A stretch of DNA of 64,000 nt, from the NCBI RefSeq assembly GCF_024213195.1, contig NZ_JANAVF010000019.1, positions 1-64,000 of the forward strand. The letters are read 5' to 3'. Source of the DNA: Streptomyces sp. TBY4. GTDB taxonomy: Bacteria; Actinomycetota; Actinomycetes; Streptomycetales; Streptomycetaceae. Position numbers and translations under genes: made by a program. Within the stretch, counting starts at the first letter, position 1, and each line of letters starts with the position of its first letter. The notes under the pieces were generated by a model. That model did no database searches. It was not told the DNA's origin and worked only from the letters and a program-made list of their open reading frames with translations. Positions 1-8,556 of this stretch are shown one piece after another.

Positions 1-114
1 GCGCCACAAATCACGCTTTACGTCCCGGCCAACACCCCACCCCGCCCCCGTCCCCGCCCCGGCCGCCTGCGACCCCCCGTGCCCGGCCCCGGCTGGGGGC
101 GGGGTTTGGTTTTT

Positions 115-224
115 CAGCCGTCCGGCGTTTGAGGACCGGGGTCTGGGGCGGAGCCCCAGGGGGGCCGGGCGGAGCCCGGGGTCCCCTTCAGCCCGTCCGG
201 CGTTTGAGGACCGGGGTCCGGGCC
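115..224. repeat. GC-rich intergenic repeat, two copies
   Basis: Two adjacent copies of an element with the core GTCCGGCGTTTGAGGACCGG occur at about 115-160 and 189-224. The first copy continues into a short GGGGC/GCCCC hairpin. Related copies occur at about 4992-5076, 21904-21957, 54265-54309, 54357-54380, 54420-54467 and 54759-54805, always at gene ends or in gaps. Nothing else is visible in bases 1-286, which contain no credible coding region. Confidence 0.7.
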
Positions 225-286
225 GGCCCGGGGAACGGTGGAAGGGTGGGGCGGGGACTTTGCCCCGCAGGGCTCCCCGTCGGGGG

Positions 287-2521
287 TCAGCGGCAGATGG
301 CCAGGGCGTCCAGGGCGACTGCGCCCTGGCCTCGGGGGAGGACCATCAGCGGGTTGATGTCCAGCTCCGACAGCTCGTCGCCCAGTTCCAGCGCCATCCG
401 CTGCACGCGGAGGATGACCTCCACCAGCGCATCGACATCGGCGGGAGGAGCGCCCCGTACCCCCTCAAGCAGCGCGTGCCCGCGGAGCTCACCGAGCATC
501 GCCCGCGCCTGGTCCTCCCCGAAGGGCGGGACGCGGACCGCCACGTCGTGCAGGACTTCGACGAGGACACCGCCCAGGCCTACCGTCACCGTGGGGCCGA
601 AGAGTTCGTCCTGGGTGACGCCGACGACCATTTCGACGCCGCGCTCCACCATCTGGCAGACGAGGATCCCGTCCAGCGGGACGTTCTCGTAGCGCGCGAT
701 GTCCGTCAGTTCGCGGTAGGCGTCGCGGATCTGGCTGGCCGAGGTCAGGCCGATCTTCACCAGGCCGAGCTCGGTCTTGTGCGCGAGTTGTGGGCCGGAG
801 GCCTTCATGACCACCGGGTAGCCGACCAGCCCGGCCGCCCGTACGGCCGCTGCGGCGCTGGTCACCAGTTGTTCCCGGGGCACCCGGATTCCGTAGGCGC
901 GCAGGAGCTGCTTCGCCGCGTGCTCGCTGAGCTGCTGGCCCGGGCGCATGAGGGCCTGGGCCTTGCGGAAGGAGGGGGAGGTGGTGCGGGGGGCGTCCTC
1001 GAAGGGGGAGCGGTAGGCGGCGGTGAAGCGGTGGTGGTCGAGGTAGGCGCGGACGGCGGTGATGCAGTTGCCGAAGGTGCGGAAGGTGGCGACGCGGGAG
1101 GAGCCGAGGAGGGTGGTGCGGTAGGCCTCCTCCGTGCCGACCGGGGAGCCCCAGATCACGCAGATCAGTTTGTCTGTTTGCTCGGCCGCGTCCACCAGGT
1201 CCTGGGCGAGTTTGTCGCTCATGGGGGGGAAGGGGCCCGTGATCGGGCAGATCAGGACGCCGACCGAGGGGTCCGCGAGGATGGCGTCGATGATTTTGCG
1301 GCCGCGCCAGTCGCCCACCGGGTGGCCGCCGTTGTCCACGGGGTTGGAGACGCCCAGGTAGGAGGGGATCCACTGGTGCAGTTCGTCCTGCTTGGCTTGG
1401 GAGAGGGTAGGGAGGGTCAGGCCCGCCTCGGTCGCCAGGTCGGAGAAGTGGGCGCCCGTGCCGCCGGAGATGGAGTAGACGACGACCCCGTCGGCGAGCG
1501 GCTTGCGGGCTCGGGCGAGGAGGGCGGCGGTGTCCTGGAGTTCGTCGAGGCCGTCGACGCGGATGACGCCGAACTGCCGCATGGCGGCGTCCACGACGGT
1601 GTCCGCGCCGGTCAGCTTGCCGGTGTGCGAGGCGGCCATGCGGGCGCCGGTCTCGGTGCGGCCGACCTTGACGGCGACGACGGGCACGCCGTTGCGCGCG
1701 GCCCGGTCGGCGGCCAGGAGGAACTGCCGGCCGTCCTTGAGACCCTCCACGTAGCAGGCGATGGCTCCGACCTCGGGCTGCTCGGCGAAGTAGGAGATGA
1801 AGTCGGAGGTTTCGAGGTCGGCCTCGTTGCCGGTGGGTGCCCAGTGGGAGAGGCGGATGCCCAGCTCCTGGAGGGTGTAGACCGGCCGGCCCTGGTGGCC
1901 GGACTGGGTGATGAGCGCGATGGCCGGGCCGTCGAGGTCCTCGCGGAACTTCTCGAAGGCGTTGAGATTCGTGTTGGGGCCGAGGAGGCGCAGGCCGGAG
2001 CGCTGTACGGCGGCGCCGAGGCGGGCCTGTGCGGCGGCGCCCTCGTCGCCGGTCTCGGCGAAGCCCGAGGCGAAGGCGACGGCGAATTTCACCTTGGCTT
2101 CTGCTAGTTGCTCCACGACCGGGAGCGGATCCGCCACGAGGAGGACGGCTAGGTCCACCTGTTCTGGGAGGCCGGCCACGGAGGTGTGGCAGGGCAGCCC
2201 GAACACCGTCGTGCGGGTCGGGTGCACGGGGTGCAGCCGGGCACCGACGCGTTCCGCCCAGGCGATGAGCTGGCGGGTGATGCCGGTGTTCGGTCTGCCG
2301 TCGGCGTCCGAGGCGCCGATGACCGCCACGGACTCGGGCCGGAAGAACCGGTCCAGGTCGGGAGCGTCGGCGTGCAGGGGCCGACCGCTGACGTCCAGCG
2401 CGACCGTGTCCTCGGCGGACGGGGCCGCTGTGGAGTGAACGGCCGTCCTGGGGGTCTCCCCGCAGGCTTCGACACGTGCGCGGAAGTCGGTGGTGAGGGT
2501 GCCGTGAGTAGATCCAAGCAT
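287..2521 (-). CDS. NDP-forming acyl-CoA synthetase (acetate-CoA ligase family)
   Basis: This large single-chain acyl-CoA synthetase of the ADP/NDP-forming type (744 aa) forms a CoA thioester from an acid with NTP hydrolysis to NDP through a phospho-histidine. A Rossmann CoA-binding domain starts near residue 45 (FRPESVAVIGASD). A succinyl-CoA-ligase-like domain follows and carries the catalytic-His signature ASHTGKLTGAD. The C-terminal third is an ATP-grasp domain (YPVVMKASGPQLAHKTELG, ending SELDINPLMV). The ATG at 2521 is chosen because GGAG lies just upstream; an ORF extension to 2563 lacks a ribosome site. Two palindromic operators lie 46-84 bp upstream, so it is probably under the same repressor as the other acyl-CoA genes here. 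The substrate is unknown. Confidence 0.88.
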   Translation of the reverse strand: MLGSTHGTLTTDFRARVEACGETPRTAVHSTAAPSAEDTVALDVSGRPLHADAPDLDRFFRPESVAVIGASDADGRPNTGITRQLIAWAERVGARLHPVHPTRTTVFGLPCHTSVAGLPEQVDLAVLLVADPLPVVEQLAEAKVKFAVAFASGFAETGDEGAAAQARLGAAVQRSGLRLLGPNTNLNAFEKFREDLDGPAIALITQSGHQGRPVYTLQELGIRLSHWAPTGNEADLETSDFISYFAEQPEVGAIACYVEGLKDGRQFLLAADRAARNGVPVVAVKVGRTETGARMAASHTGKLTGADTVVDAAMRQFGVIRVDGLDELQDTAALLARARKPLADGVVVYSISGGTGAHFSDLATEAGLTLPTLSQAKQDELHQWIPSYLGVSNPVDNGGHPVGDWRGRKIIDAILADPSVGVLICPITGPFPPMSDKLAQDLVDAAEQTDKLICVIWGSPVGTEEAYRTTLLGSSRVATFRTFGNCITAVRAYLDHHRFTAAYRSPFEDAPRTTSPSFRKAQALMRPGQQLSEHAAKQLLRAYGIRVPREQLVTSAAAAVRAAGLVGYPVVMKASGPQLAHKTELGLVKIGLTSASQIRDAYRELTDIARYENVPLDGILVCQMVERGVEMVVGVTQDELFGPTVTVGLGGVLVEVLHDVAVRVPPFGEDQARAMLGELRGHALLEGVRGAPPADVDALVEVILRVQRMALELGDELSELDINPLMVLPRGQGAVALDALAICR

Positions 2522-2566
2522 CGTTCCGCCCGCTCCTGCTCGATGAACCTCGACGAATCTCAATAA

Positions 2567-2581
2567 CTGACGCGTAGTCAG
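2567..2581. promoter_or_regulatory. Putative TetR-type operator, site 1
   Basis: The site reads CTGACGCGTAGTCAG, 11 of 12 fixed positions of the window-wide palindrome CTGACG-N3-CGTCAG. It lies upstream of the NDP-forming acyl-CoA synthetase. A second copy is centred 24 bp away. Confidence 0.7.
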
Positions 2582-2590
2582 ATTACTGAA

Positions 2591-2605
2591 CTGACGTGCC
2601 GTCAG
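2591..2605. promoter_or_regulatory. Putative TetR-type operator, site 2
   Basis: The site reads CTGACGTGCCGTCAG, a perfect match to CTGACG-N3-CGTCAG. It forms a tandem pair with site 1 in the promoter region of the leftward acyl-CoA synthetase. Confidence 0.75.
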
Positions 2606-2768
2606 GAACAGGGATGCACAGGAAAGCTGGTGGAGGTGATGTGCGGATCGGCCGGGGTGCGGTGGGTGGAGGGCAGGAGGGAGTCGTTCAGGGAACGTTG
2701 TCAGATCGCCGGGGGGCGGTACAGACCAGTATTCGGCCGAGGTCAGAGGCCGTGGCGGGCCCGGAGGC

Positions 2769-3059
2769 TTACCAGTCCCGGGGGGCGATGAGCTCCTCCA
2801 CGCCCGCGTCCGGGAAGCCGTACGCGGAGGCCACGAAGGCGAAGTCCTCGGCTATTTCCTCGCGGGCCACGGTCTCGATCTCGCTCCCCGCGGCCTCGAA
2901 CTCCGCTTCCAGCAGGTTGAACTCCTCCGTCGCCGCCCCCGTCAGCGCGTACAGCGCGGCCAGGTCCGAGGGCCGCTCGGCCTCGATGCGCGCGCACAGC
3001 CGGAGCAGGACGGCCCGTCTCTTGTCGAGGACGTGGTCCGGGGGCTGGGGATCCGGGGG
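2769..3059 (-). pseudogene. DUF5713-like remnant lacking its start
   Basis: Directly after the TAG of the flavin monooxygenase, and in the same frame, an open frame of 96 codons runs to a TAA. It encodes a protein-like sequence (PPDHVLDKRRAVLLRLCARI, later EEFNLLEAEFEAAGSEIET, ending IAPRDW). From memory this matches the DUF5713 family, which normally has about 20-25 more N-terminal residues including the Met. No ATG, GTG or TTG lies where a complete domain could begin. I read it as a 5'-truncated gene left after a rearrangement that brought the monooxygenase next to it. Translational readthrough of the TAG is less likely. Family assignment is moderate; the open frame itself is directly visible. 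Confidence 0.55.
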
Positions 3060-4253
3060 CTACGCCTTCAGCGTGCGGGCGATGGCCTTGGCGATCTTCT
3101 CGGCGTCCAGGGCCAGTTCGCGGAGGTTGCCGGAGATGGGGTTGGTGAAGCCGGTGAAGAAGAGGCCCGGGGCGTCGGGCGGGGTGCTGGCGCCGTGCGT
3201 ACGGGGGCGGCCCCGGTCGTCCAGTACGCCGAGGCCGCCGACCAGGCCCTCCAGGGCGCGGCGGTAGCCGGTGGCGGCGATCACGGCGTCCGGGGTGATC
3301 CGGGAGCCGTCCGCGAGGACCACCTCGGCGCCGTCGAAGGAGTCGACGGCGGCCACGGGCTCCACCCGGCCCGTGCGGACCGCATCGATCAGGCCGACGT
3401 CCTGGACCGGGATCGCCCCCTGCTTGACCCTGCTGTACAGGCCGGTGGTGGGGCGCGGGAGTCCGTACGCGGACAGGTCCGGGACCGAGACCTTGCCGAC
3501 GATCGCGCCGAGCCGGTCCACCAGCCGGACGGGCAGGCGCCGCACCAGGATCCCGGTCCGCTGTGCGGGCCAGCCGGCGGTGGAGCGGCGCAGGACGTGC
3601 GGGGCCGTGCGCACCGCGAGCCGGACCCGGGCGGCTCCGCCCTCGGCGAGGTCGACGGCTATCTCGGCGCCCGTGTTGCCGACGCCGACGACGAGGACGT
3701 CGCGGCCGGCGTAGGGGGCGGCGTTGCGGTACTCGGCGGCGTGGGCGAGGGGGTGTGGATAGGCGTCCCGGCCCGGCCAGTCGGGGAGGTGGGGCGTGTG
3801 GTTGAAGCCGGTCGCCACCACGACCGCCCGGGCGGCCATGACCCGGCCGCCGGTGGCGTGCAGGGTCCAGCCGGGGGAGTCGGGGGAGTCGGGGCGGGAG
3901 TCCGCGGCGGGCTCGATCCGGGTCACCTCGATGCCGGTGGCGATCTCCAGCTCGTGGAACTCGGCGTACTTCTCCAGGTACCGCACCACGTTCTCGCGGG
4001 CCACCCAGCGTCCGAAGCGGCGCGGCATGGGCAGGCCCGGGAGGGCGGAGAGCCGGCGCGTGGTGTGCAGGTGGAGGCGGTCGTAGTGCCGCCGCCAGGA
4101 GGAGCCGACCGACTCCGACTTCTCCACGACCACCGCGCGGACCCCGCGGGCCCGCAGCGCGGCGGCGACGGCGAGGCCGCCGGGGCCGGCGCCGATCACG
4201 TAGACCGGGCGGGGCTGGGTGGACAGGTCGGGTGCTGCGGGGACTCCGGGCAT
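3060..4253 (-). CDS. Flavin-containing monooxygenase / NAD(P)-binding oxidoreductase
   Basis: This is a class B flavoprotein monooxygenase-like enzyme of 397 aa. An N-terminal FAD site (VIGAGPGGLAVAAALRARG) follows a short leader, and a second dinucleotide site (VLVVGVGNTGAEIAVDLAEGG) lies mid-protein. An FMO-type linker is present (TGFNHTPHLPDWPGRD, then HPLAHAAEYRN), and a final ATGYRRALEGL motif is typical of the family. Such enzymes use NADPH and O2 to hydroxylate, or insert oxygen next to, carbonyl or soft heteroatoms. The ATG at 4253 places the FAD motif about 20 residues in; the open frame extends further without convincing family sequence. No strong Shine-Dalgarno is seen. It is divergent from the DUF35 gene, and the operator at 4410-4424 sits between the two genes. 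Confidence 0.82.
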   Translation of the reverse strand: MPGVPAAPDLSTQPRPVYVIGAGPGGLAVAAALRARGVRAVVVEKSESVGSSWRRHYDRLHLHTTRRLSALPGLPMPRRFGRWVARENVVRYLEKYAEFHELEIATGIEVTRIEPAADSRPDSPDSPGWTLHATGGRVMAARAVVVATGFNHTPHLPDWPGRDAYPHPLAHAAEYRNAAPYAGRDVLVVGVGNTGAEIAVDLAEGGAARVRLAVRTAPHVLRRSTAGWPAQRTGILVRRLPVRLVDRLGAIVGKVSVPDLSAYGLPRPTTGLYSRVKQGAIPVQDVGLIDAVRTGRVEPVAAVDSFDGAEVVLADGSRITPDAVIAATGYRRALEGLVGGLGVLDDRGRPRTHGASTPPDAPGLFFTGFTNPISGNLRELALDAEKIAKAIARTLKA

Positions 4254-4409
4254 GAGGTGTGAGCGTATCGCCGCAGGGGCGCGGTGGGTCTCGGACGAGG
4301 AGGGAATCGGTTGCGGATCGATTACGGGGAGTGGTGGGGGGTGGGTGGAAGTGGGGCGGGGTGGGGCGTTGGGGGTGGGGGCTTGTGGGATGGGGTGGGA
4401 TCCGGTGAA

Positions 4410-4424
4410 CTGACGGTACGTCAG
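4410..4424. promoter_or_regulatory. Putative TetR-type operator, site 3
   Basis: The site reads CTGACGGTACGTCAG, a perfect match to the shared palindrome. It lies 41 bp before the DUF35 start codon and in the divergent gap with the flavin monooxygenase, so one repressor could control both. Confidence 0.78.
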
Positions 4425-4464
4425 GTTGTCGGATGGGGGTGCTGCGCCCCGGAGGAGTGGTGTC

Positions 4465-4905
4465 GTGAGTACTGGAGCCGGTACGGCTGCGCGGTTCGAC
4501 CTGCCGGAGATCGACGAGTTCACGCGGCCCTACTGGGACGCGGCGGCGCAGGGGCGGCTGTTGCTGCGCCGCTGCGGGGAGTGCGGGAAGGCGCACCACT
4601 ACCCGCGGGAGTTCTGCCCGGCCTGCTGGGCGGGGGAGGACCGCGTGACGTGGGAGACGGCGAGCGGGCGCGCCACGCTGTACACCTGGTCGGTGATCCA
4701 CCGGAACGACCTGCCGCCGTTCGGGGAGCGGGTGCCGTATGTGGCGGCGGTGGTGGATCTGGAGGAGGGGCCGCGGATGATGACCGAGGTCGTGGGTGGT
4801 GGCGTGGAGGTGCCCGAGCTGCGGGTGGGCATGGACCTGGAGGTCCGCTTCCGGGAGGCGGCGGAGGGGGTCTGGGTGGCGGTGTTCGCCCCGGCGGGCG
4901 GCTGA
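4465..4905 (+). CDS. Zn-ribbon/OB-fold protein (DUF35 family)
   Basis: This 146-aa member of the DUF35 family has an N-terminal helix, a rubredoxin-like zinc ribbon and an OB fold. The zinc ligands are four Cys in CGECGKAHHYPREFCPAC. The OB segment (ATLYTWSVIHRNDLPPFGER) follows. DUF35 proteins pair with thiolase-fold lipid-transfer proteins; in actinobacterial sterol side-chain degradation the pair works as an acyl-CoA aldolase. Its partner here is probably the orphan thiolase-fold gene at 9.8-11.0 kb. The GTG start is fixed by a strong GGAGGAG at 4451-4457. A perfect operator copy precedes it. Confidence 0.85.
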   Translation: MSTGAGTAARFDLPEIDEFTRPYWDAAAQGRLLLRRCGECGKAHHYPREFCPACWAGEDRVTWETASGRATLYTWSVIHRNDLPPFGERVPYVAAVVDLEEGPRMMTEVVGGGVEVPELRVGMDLEVRFREAAEGVWVAVFAPAGG

Positions 4906-4991
4906 TCCGCGGGGCCCCGTCCGGGGGCGGGTGGGTGGGCCCTGCGGGGCTGTCCCCTACCCGCCCTTCCACCGTTCCCCGGGCGCTGCCC

Positions 4992-5076
4992 GGACCCCGG
5001 TCCTCAACCGCCGGACGGGCTGAAAGACCCTGGGGCTCCGCCCCAGACCCCGGTCCTCAAGCGCCGGACGGCTGGA
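4992..5076. repeat. GC-rich intergenic repeat, two reverse copies
   Basis: Two copies of the element, here reading GACCCCGGTCCTCAA on this strand, flank a CTGGGGCTCCGCCCCAG hairpin. They lie between the DUF35 gene and the convergent PNPOx-like gene, where they may act as a bidirectional terminator. The gap 4906-5110 holds nothing else. Confidence 0.65.
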
Positions 5077-5110
5077 AAGGCGAACCCCGGGCGGCTGAGG
5101 AGAGGGTGGG

Positions 5111-5788
5111 TCAGGGCCACAGGAGGTGGTGGGTCCAGGGGGTGGTGGGGGTGCGGGTGTAGCGGAGGCGGGTGTGGAGGCGGGCGGGGTCTCCCTGGAA
5201 GAACTCGATCTCCGTGGGGGAGAGGACGTACCGGGTCCATGTCGGCGCCGGGGCGTCCGGCTCCGTACCGGCCCGCTCCCAGGACTCCGCCGCCACGGCG
5301 GCCAGTTCCTCCCGGGAGGCCAGCGGCTCGCTCTGGCGGCCCGTCAGTGCTGCCGCCAGCGCTCCGCGCGTGCGGGCGGCCAGGTCGGCCCGGCTCTCCG
5401 CCGCGTCGCAGGCGGTGACCTGCCCCCGGATACGGATCTGGCGGGCGACCGCGGGCCAGTAGAAGCCCAGGGCCGCGGCCGGCTGCCCGGCCAGCTGGCG
5501 GCCCTTGGTGCTGGTGGAGTGCGAGGCGAAGTGCAGGCCGCGCTCGTCGGCGTCGTGCAGCATGAGCGTCCGTACGTCGGGCCGGCCGTCCGCGTCCACC
5601 GTCGCCAGGCTCATCGTGTGCGGCTCGGGCTGCCCCGCCTTGGCGGCGTGCGTGAACCACTCCCGGAACAGCTCGAGCGGGTCGGCCGGTGCGGTGGCCG
5701 TGTCGAAGGAGGGCAGCGGGCCGTCCCAGACGCGGAGGGAGTGCAGGGTGGTGTGGAAGTCGCTCACGCCGTTCATGTTGCTCTTCAT
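5111..5788 (-). CDS. Pyridoxamine 5'-phosphate oxidase family protein
   Basis: The 225-aa flavin protein has the PNPOx split-barrel fold. FMN-binding elements are visible: TMSLATVDADGRPDVRTLML early, HSTSTKGRQLAGQPAAALGFYW in the middle, and a dimerisation-type tail containing WTRYVLSPTEIEFFQGDPARLHTR. The last segment matches the C-terminal PNPOx dimerisation region, so it may be a true PLP-salvage oxidase. However, actinobacterial paralogues often have other flavin or F420 roles, and I give no gene symbol. The start is uncertain between the ATG at 5788 and one four codons in. It is divergent from the small lipoprotein gene. Confidence 0.8.
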   Translation of the reverse strand: MKSNMNGVSDFHTTLHSLRVWDGPLPSFDTATAPADPLELFREWFTHAAKAGQPEPHTMSLATVDADGRPDVRTLMLHDADERGLHFASHSTSTKGRQLAGQPAAALGFYWPAVARQIRIRGQVTACDAAESRADLAARTRGALAAALTGRQSEPLASREELAAVAAESWERAGTEPDAPAPTWTRYVLSPTEIEFFQGDPARLHTRLRYTRTPTTPWTHHLLWP

Positions 5789-5900
5789 TTCTCAATCGAA
5801 CACCAAACGGCTTGGCCGTCACTACGATGTGCGGGTTTTACGTGCTTTGCGTGAGACGTGTGCCGTGAGCCGTGTGCCGCGAGGGTGGGGAGACGTGGGA

Positions 5901-6392
5901 ATGGACAGCAGCGTCAGAGTTGGCTTCATGCGGATACGCAGAGCCGTGGCGGCCTTCGCCGTTGCCGGGGTGGTCGTGGCCTGCGGGCCCGCGTCCGGGG
6001 GTGGTGGGGCTCCGGCGGTCCCGTCGAGCCCCGCTCCGGCAACGACCGGTGCCACCTCCGCACCGGCGACCCCGCCCCCGCCCACCTCCGCGGCGCCGGC
6101 TCCGGCCCCGTCGCCCACGCCGACGAAGGCTCCGCCGCAGACCCGGACACCGGCCCCCGCCGACGCGAAGCCGGCTCCGACCCCCAGCCGCAGCGCGGCG
6201 AAGCCCCCGGTCGCCAGCAGGACGCCGCAGGAGCCCCCGAGCGGGGCCTGCGAGATCGTCTCCAACGCCGGGAACTGCTACAACGCCGGCCAGTTCTGCC
6301 GCAAGGCCGACCTCGGCCGCTCCACCCATGCCGCGAACCGGCGGATCATCTACTGCCGCATGGACGGCACGCAGCCCCGCTGGCAGTACTAG
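5901..6392 (+). CDS. Small secreted lipoprotein with Cys-rich C-terminal domain
   Basis: This 163-aa exported protein has a basic start, a hydrophobic stretch and the lipobox-like GVVVAC, followed by a long Pro/Ala/Thr spacer of about 75 residues. The compact C-terminal domain of about 50 residues has four Cys (CEIVSNAGNCYNAGQFC, then IIYC) and ends in RWQY. This tail recurs in many Streptomyces exported proteins; its function is unknown to me. The ATG at 5901 is supported by GGGGAG 8 bases upstream; a second ATG at 5928 would give a more conventional signal peptide. It is probably anchored to the outer face of the membrane. Confidence 0.7.
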   Translation: MDSSVRVGFMRIRRAVAAFAVAGVVVACGPASGGGGAPAVPSSPAPATTGATSAPATPPPPTSAAPAPAPSPTPTKAPPQTRTPAPADAKPAPTPSRSAAKPPVASRTPQEPPSGACEIVSNAGNCYNAGQFCRKADLGRSTHAANRRIIYCRMDGTQPRWQY

Positions 6393-6395
6393 GGG

Positions 6396-6803
6396 CTATT
6401 CGATGACGGCAGTGGCTTCGACCTCGACCAGGAGGTCCGGTTCCCCCAGTGCCGCGACGCCCAGCAGGGTGATCGGCTTGACCGGGTCGATGCCGAGCTT
6501 CGCCGCGGCCCGGCCCACGCCCTCACCCAGCAGCGGCATCTTCTCGGGACTCCAGTCGACGACGTAGACGGTCAGCTTCGCCACGTCGTCGAAGGAGCCG
6601 CCGATCCCGGCCAGAGCGGTGGCGATGTTGAGGTAGCACTGTTCGACCTGGGCGGCGAAGTCGCCCTCGCCCACGGGCCGGCCGTCGGCGTCGCGGGCGA
6701 CCTGCCCGGCCAGGAACACCAGCTTCGAGCCGGTGGCGATCGACAGTTGCCGGTAGACCTCGGGCTTCGGCAGCCCCTCGGGATTGACCAGCGTCACGGG
6801 CAT
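6396..6803 (-). CDS. RidA family (YjgF/YER057c/UK114) protein
   Basis: The 135-aa protein has the single-domain length and sequence course of the RidA family, with VFLAGQVARDADGRPVGEGDFAAQ near the middle and LLVEVEATAVI at the C-terminus. RidA proteins hydrolyse reactive enamine/imine intermediates. The family's signature Arg before the final strand is replaced here by AALGEPDLLVEVEA, so it may be a non-archetypal Rid subgroup. The ATG at 6803 follows a GAAGGGG ribosome site. It is divergent from a TetR regulator 106 bp away, a common arrangement in which the regulator controls both. Confidence 0.83.
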   Translation of the reverse strand: MPVTLVNPEGLPKPEVYRQLSIATGSKLVFLAGQVARDADGRPVGEGDFAAQVEQCYLNIATALAGIGGSFDDVAKLTVYVVDWSPEKMPLLGEGVGRAAAKLGIDPVKPITLLGVAALGEPDLLVEVEATAVIE

Positions 6804-6909
6804 GGAAGGCCCCTTCCTCTTGGTGTCGGGAACAGCTTCGGGAACGGCATCGGGAACGGCGGGATCCTCACCCCCATCAAAGCATGGAGGTGCTATGTAT
6901 TGTGGGGTC

Positions 6910-7527
6910 ATGGCGAGGACGAAAGATCCGGCGGTCCGCTCCCTGTTGCTCGAACGGGCCGCACAGATGCTGCGCACGCGACAACCGGTCACGCTCCGCA
7001 CCCTGGTCGCCGGTACCGGCATGTCGACGATGGCCGTCTACACCTACTTCGGCGGCATGGACGGCCTGTGGAAGGCGCTGCGCCAGGAAGGCTTCACACG
7101 CCTGGGCGCCAAGCTCGCGGCCGTGAAGACGTCCGCGGACCCGGTACGGGACCTCGCCGCACTGGGTGCCGCCTACCAGGCCAATGCCATCGAGAACCCG
7201 GATCTCTACCGCGCCATGTTCGACGCGGGCTTCGATCTCGAGGACGCCGGCGCCGCGGACGAGACCCTGGACCGCCTCGTCCGCACCGTCGACCGGGCCA
7301 GGGCCGGCGGCCGCTTCCGTGACGAGGTCGACCCGCTGGAACTGGCGACCCAGAGCTGGGCGATCGGCCATGGACTCGCCTCGCTCGTCGCCGCGGGCCC
7401 CCTGCCGCACCAGACGCTCACCTACGGCGTTCCCATGCTGACCGCACTGTTCACCGGCGCGGGAGACGAACCCGGCCGGTGCCGCCGGTCGGTCGAGCGC
7501 GGATGGGGACGCATTCCCCCGGCCTAG
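6910..7527 (+). CDS. TetR/AcrR family regulator, divergent from RidA
   Basis: This 205-aa repressor has an N-terminal HTH (LLLERAAQMLRTRQPVTLRT, then the recognition-helix region GMSTMAVYTYFGGMDGLWKAL) and a ligand domain with a conserved WAIGHGLASLV. Two starts are possible. ATG 6910 is family-typical (MARTKDPAV) but has no well-spaced ribosome site. ATG 6895 has GGAGG only 4 bases upstream and would add five residues. It is probably the local regulator of the divergent RidA gene. The intergenic sequence does not contain the CTGACG-N3-CGTCAG palindrome, so it likely serves a separate regulon. Confidence 0.83.
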   Translation: MARTKDPAVRSLLLERAAQMLRTRQPVTLRTLVAGTGMSTMAVYTYFGGMDGLWKALRQEGFTRLGAKLAAVKTSADPVRDLAALGAAYQANAIENPDLYRAMFDAGFDLEDAGAADETLDRLVRTVDRARAGGRFRDEVDPLELATQSWAIGHGLASLVAAGPLPHQTLTYGVPMLTALFTGAGDEPGRCRRSVERGWGRIPPA

Positions 7528-7543
7528 GGGCGGGAACGCGGAA

Positions 7544-7588
7544 CGGGGGCGTCCCGGCCGGCCTGTTCGGCCGGGCGGGACGCCCCCG
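7544..7588. terminator. Bidirectional hairpin terminator
   Basis: A 13-bp perfect inverted repeat (CGGGGGCGTCCCG / CGGGACGCCCCCG) encloses a GC-rich loop between the convergent TetR and DD-peptidase genes. Confidence 0.7.
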
Positions 7589-7611
7589 TGGGCGTCAAGG
7601 TGTTACGGGGA

Positions 7612-8541
7612 TCAGTCGAGGACGTCCGGGATCGGCTCGGTGGCGCTGCGCTGCAGCGACGCCGTGGCGGCCGGGCCCGCGGCCCAGTCGATGAGCTTGA
7701 TCGCGTCCGCGTAGCGCTCCTCGTCCTTCAGCAGGACGCCGATGACGGTCTTGCCGTTGCGGGTCGCGGCGAAGACGAGGCACTTGCCCGCGGCCGTGCC
7801 GGTGCCGGTCTTGACGCCGATGGCGCCCGGGATCCCGTAGCCGGTGGGACGGGGCTGGACCAGCAGGTTGGTGTTCTTCCACGTGGCGATGGTGGAGGTG
7901 CCGCCGCTGCTGTACGCGGTGGTCTTCACGATCGCCTTGAAGTGGGTGTACTTCATCGCGGTGCGGGTGAGCTTCGCGAGGTCGCGCGCGGTGATGTAGT
8001 TGCTGCCGCGCGAGATGCCGTCGAAGGTGTCGTAGTGGGTGTTCGTCATGCCAAGGTCTTTCGCCTTGGTGTTCATCTTCGAGATGAAGCTCTGGACGCG
8101 TGCCGCCCTGGTCGAGCCCTGTCCGAAGGCGTCGGCGAGCGCGTAGGCCGCGTCGCAGCCCGAGGGCAGCATCATCGCGTACAGCAGCTGGCGGACGGTG
8201 GGGGTGGCGCCGACCTTCAGGTACGCCGAGCTCGCGCCTTCCCTGGCGACGTAGTTCAGGTGCTCCTGCTGGATCGTGACCTTCCGGTTGAGGTCGAGGT
8301 TCGACCTGGTGAGGACGACCAGGGCCGTCATGATCTTCGTGGTGCTGGCCCCCTCACGCCGGGTGTCGGCCAGCTTGCTGCTGAGCGTGGAGCCCGTGGA
8401 GGCGTCCATCACGAAGGAGGAGGCGGCCGTGGTGGGCGGCGCGGCGGCGGCCTCGGCGGGCGAGGCGACCGTCAGGAGGGCCCCCGTGGCGACGGTGACG
8501 GCGAGAGCGGCACGCGAGCGCCGCAGCAGGTTCGATATCAA
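7612..8541 (-). CDS. K15-type D-Ala-D-Ala carboxypeptidase/transpeptidase (copy 1)
   Basis: This 309-aa secreted penicillin-binding enzyme is of the S11 family. A signal peptide covers about residues 1-33. The three active-site motifs are visible: STTK at 66-69, SGC at 127-129 and KTG in GVKTGTGT near 243. Having SGC instead of SxN is characteristic of the small Streptomyces K15 DD-transpeptidase. It acts on peptidoglycan stem peptides outside the membrane. The start is TTG (8541), with GGGA about 7 bases upstream. A close paralogue lies immediately upstream with the same start context and a duplicated leader. Confidence 0.88.
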   Translation of the reverse strand: MISNLLRRSRAALAVTVATGALLTVASPAEAAAAPPTTAASSFVMDASTGSTLSSKLADTRREGASTTKIMTALVVLTRSNLDLNRKVTIQQEHLNYVAREGASSAYLKVGATPTVRQLLYAMMLPSGCDAAYALADAFGQGSTRAARVQSFISKMNTKAKDLGMTNTHYDTFDGISRGSNYITARDLAKLTRTAMKYTHFKAIVKTTAYSSGGTSTIATWKNTNLLVQPRPTGYGIPGAIGVKTGTGTAAGKCLVFAATRNGKTVIGVLLKDEERYADAIKLIDWAAGPAATASLQRSATEPIPDVLD

Positions 8542-8556
8542 GTCAGTTCCCGTAGT

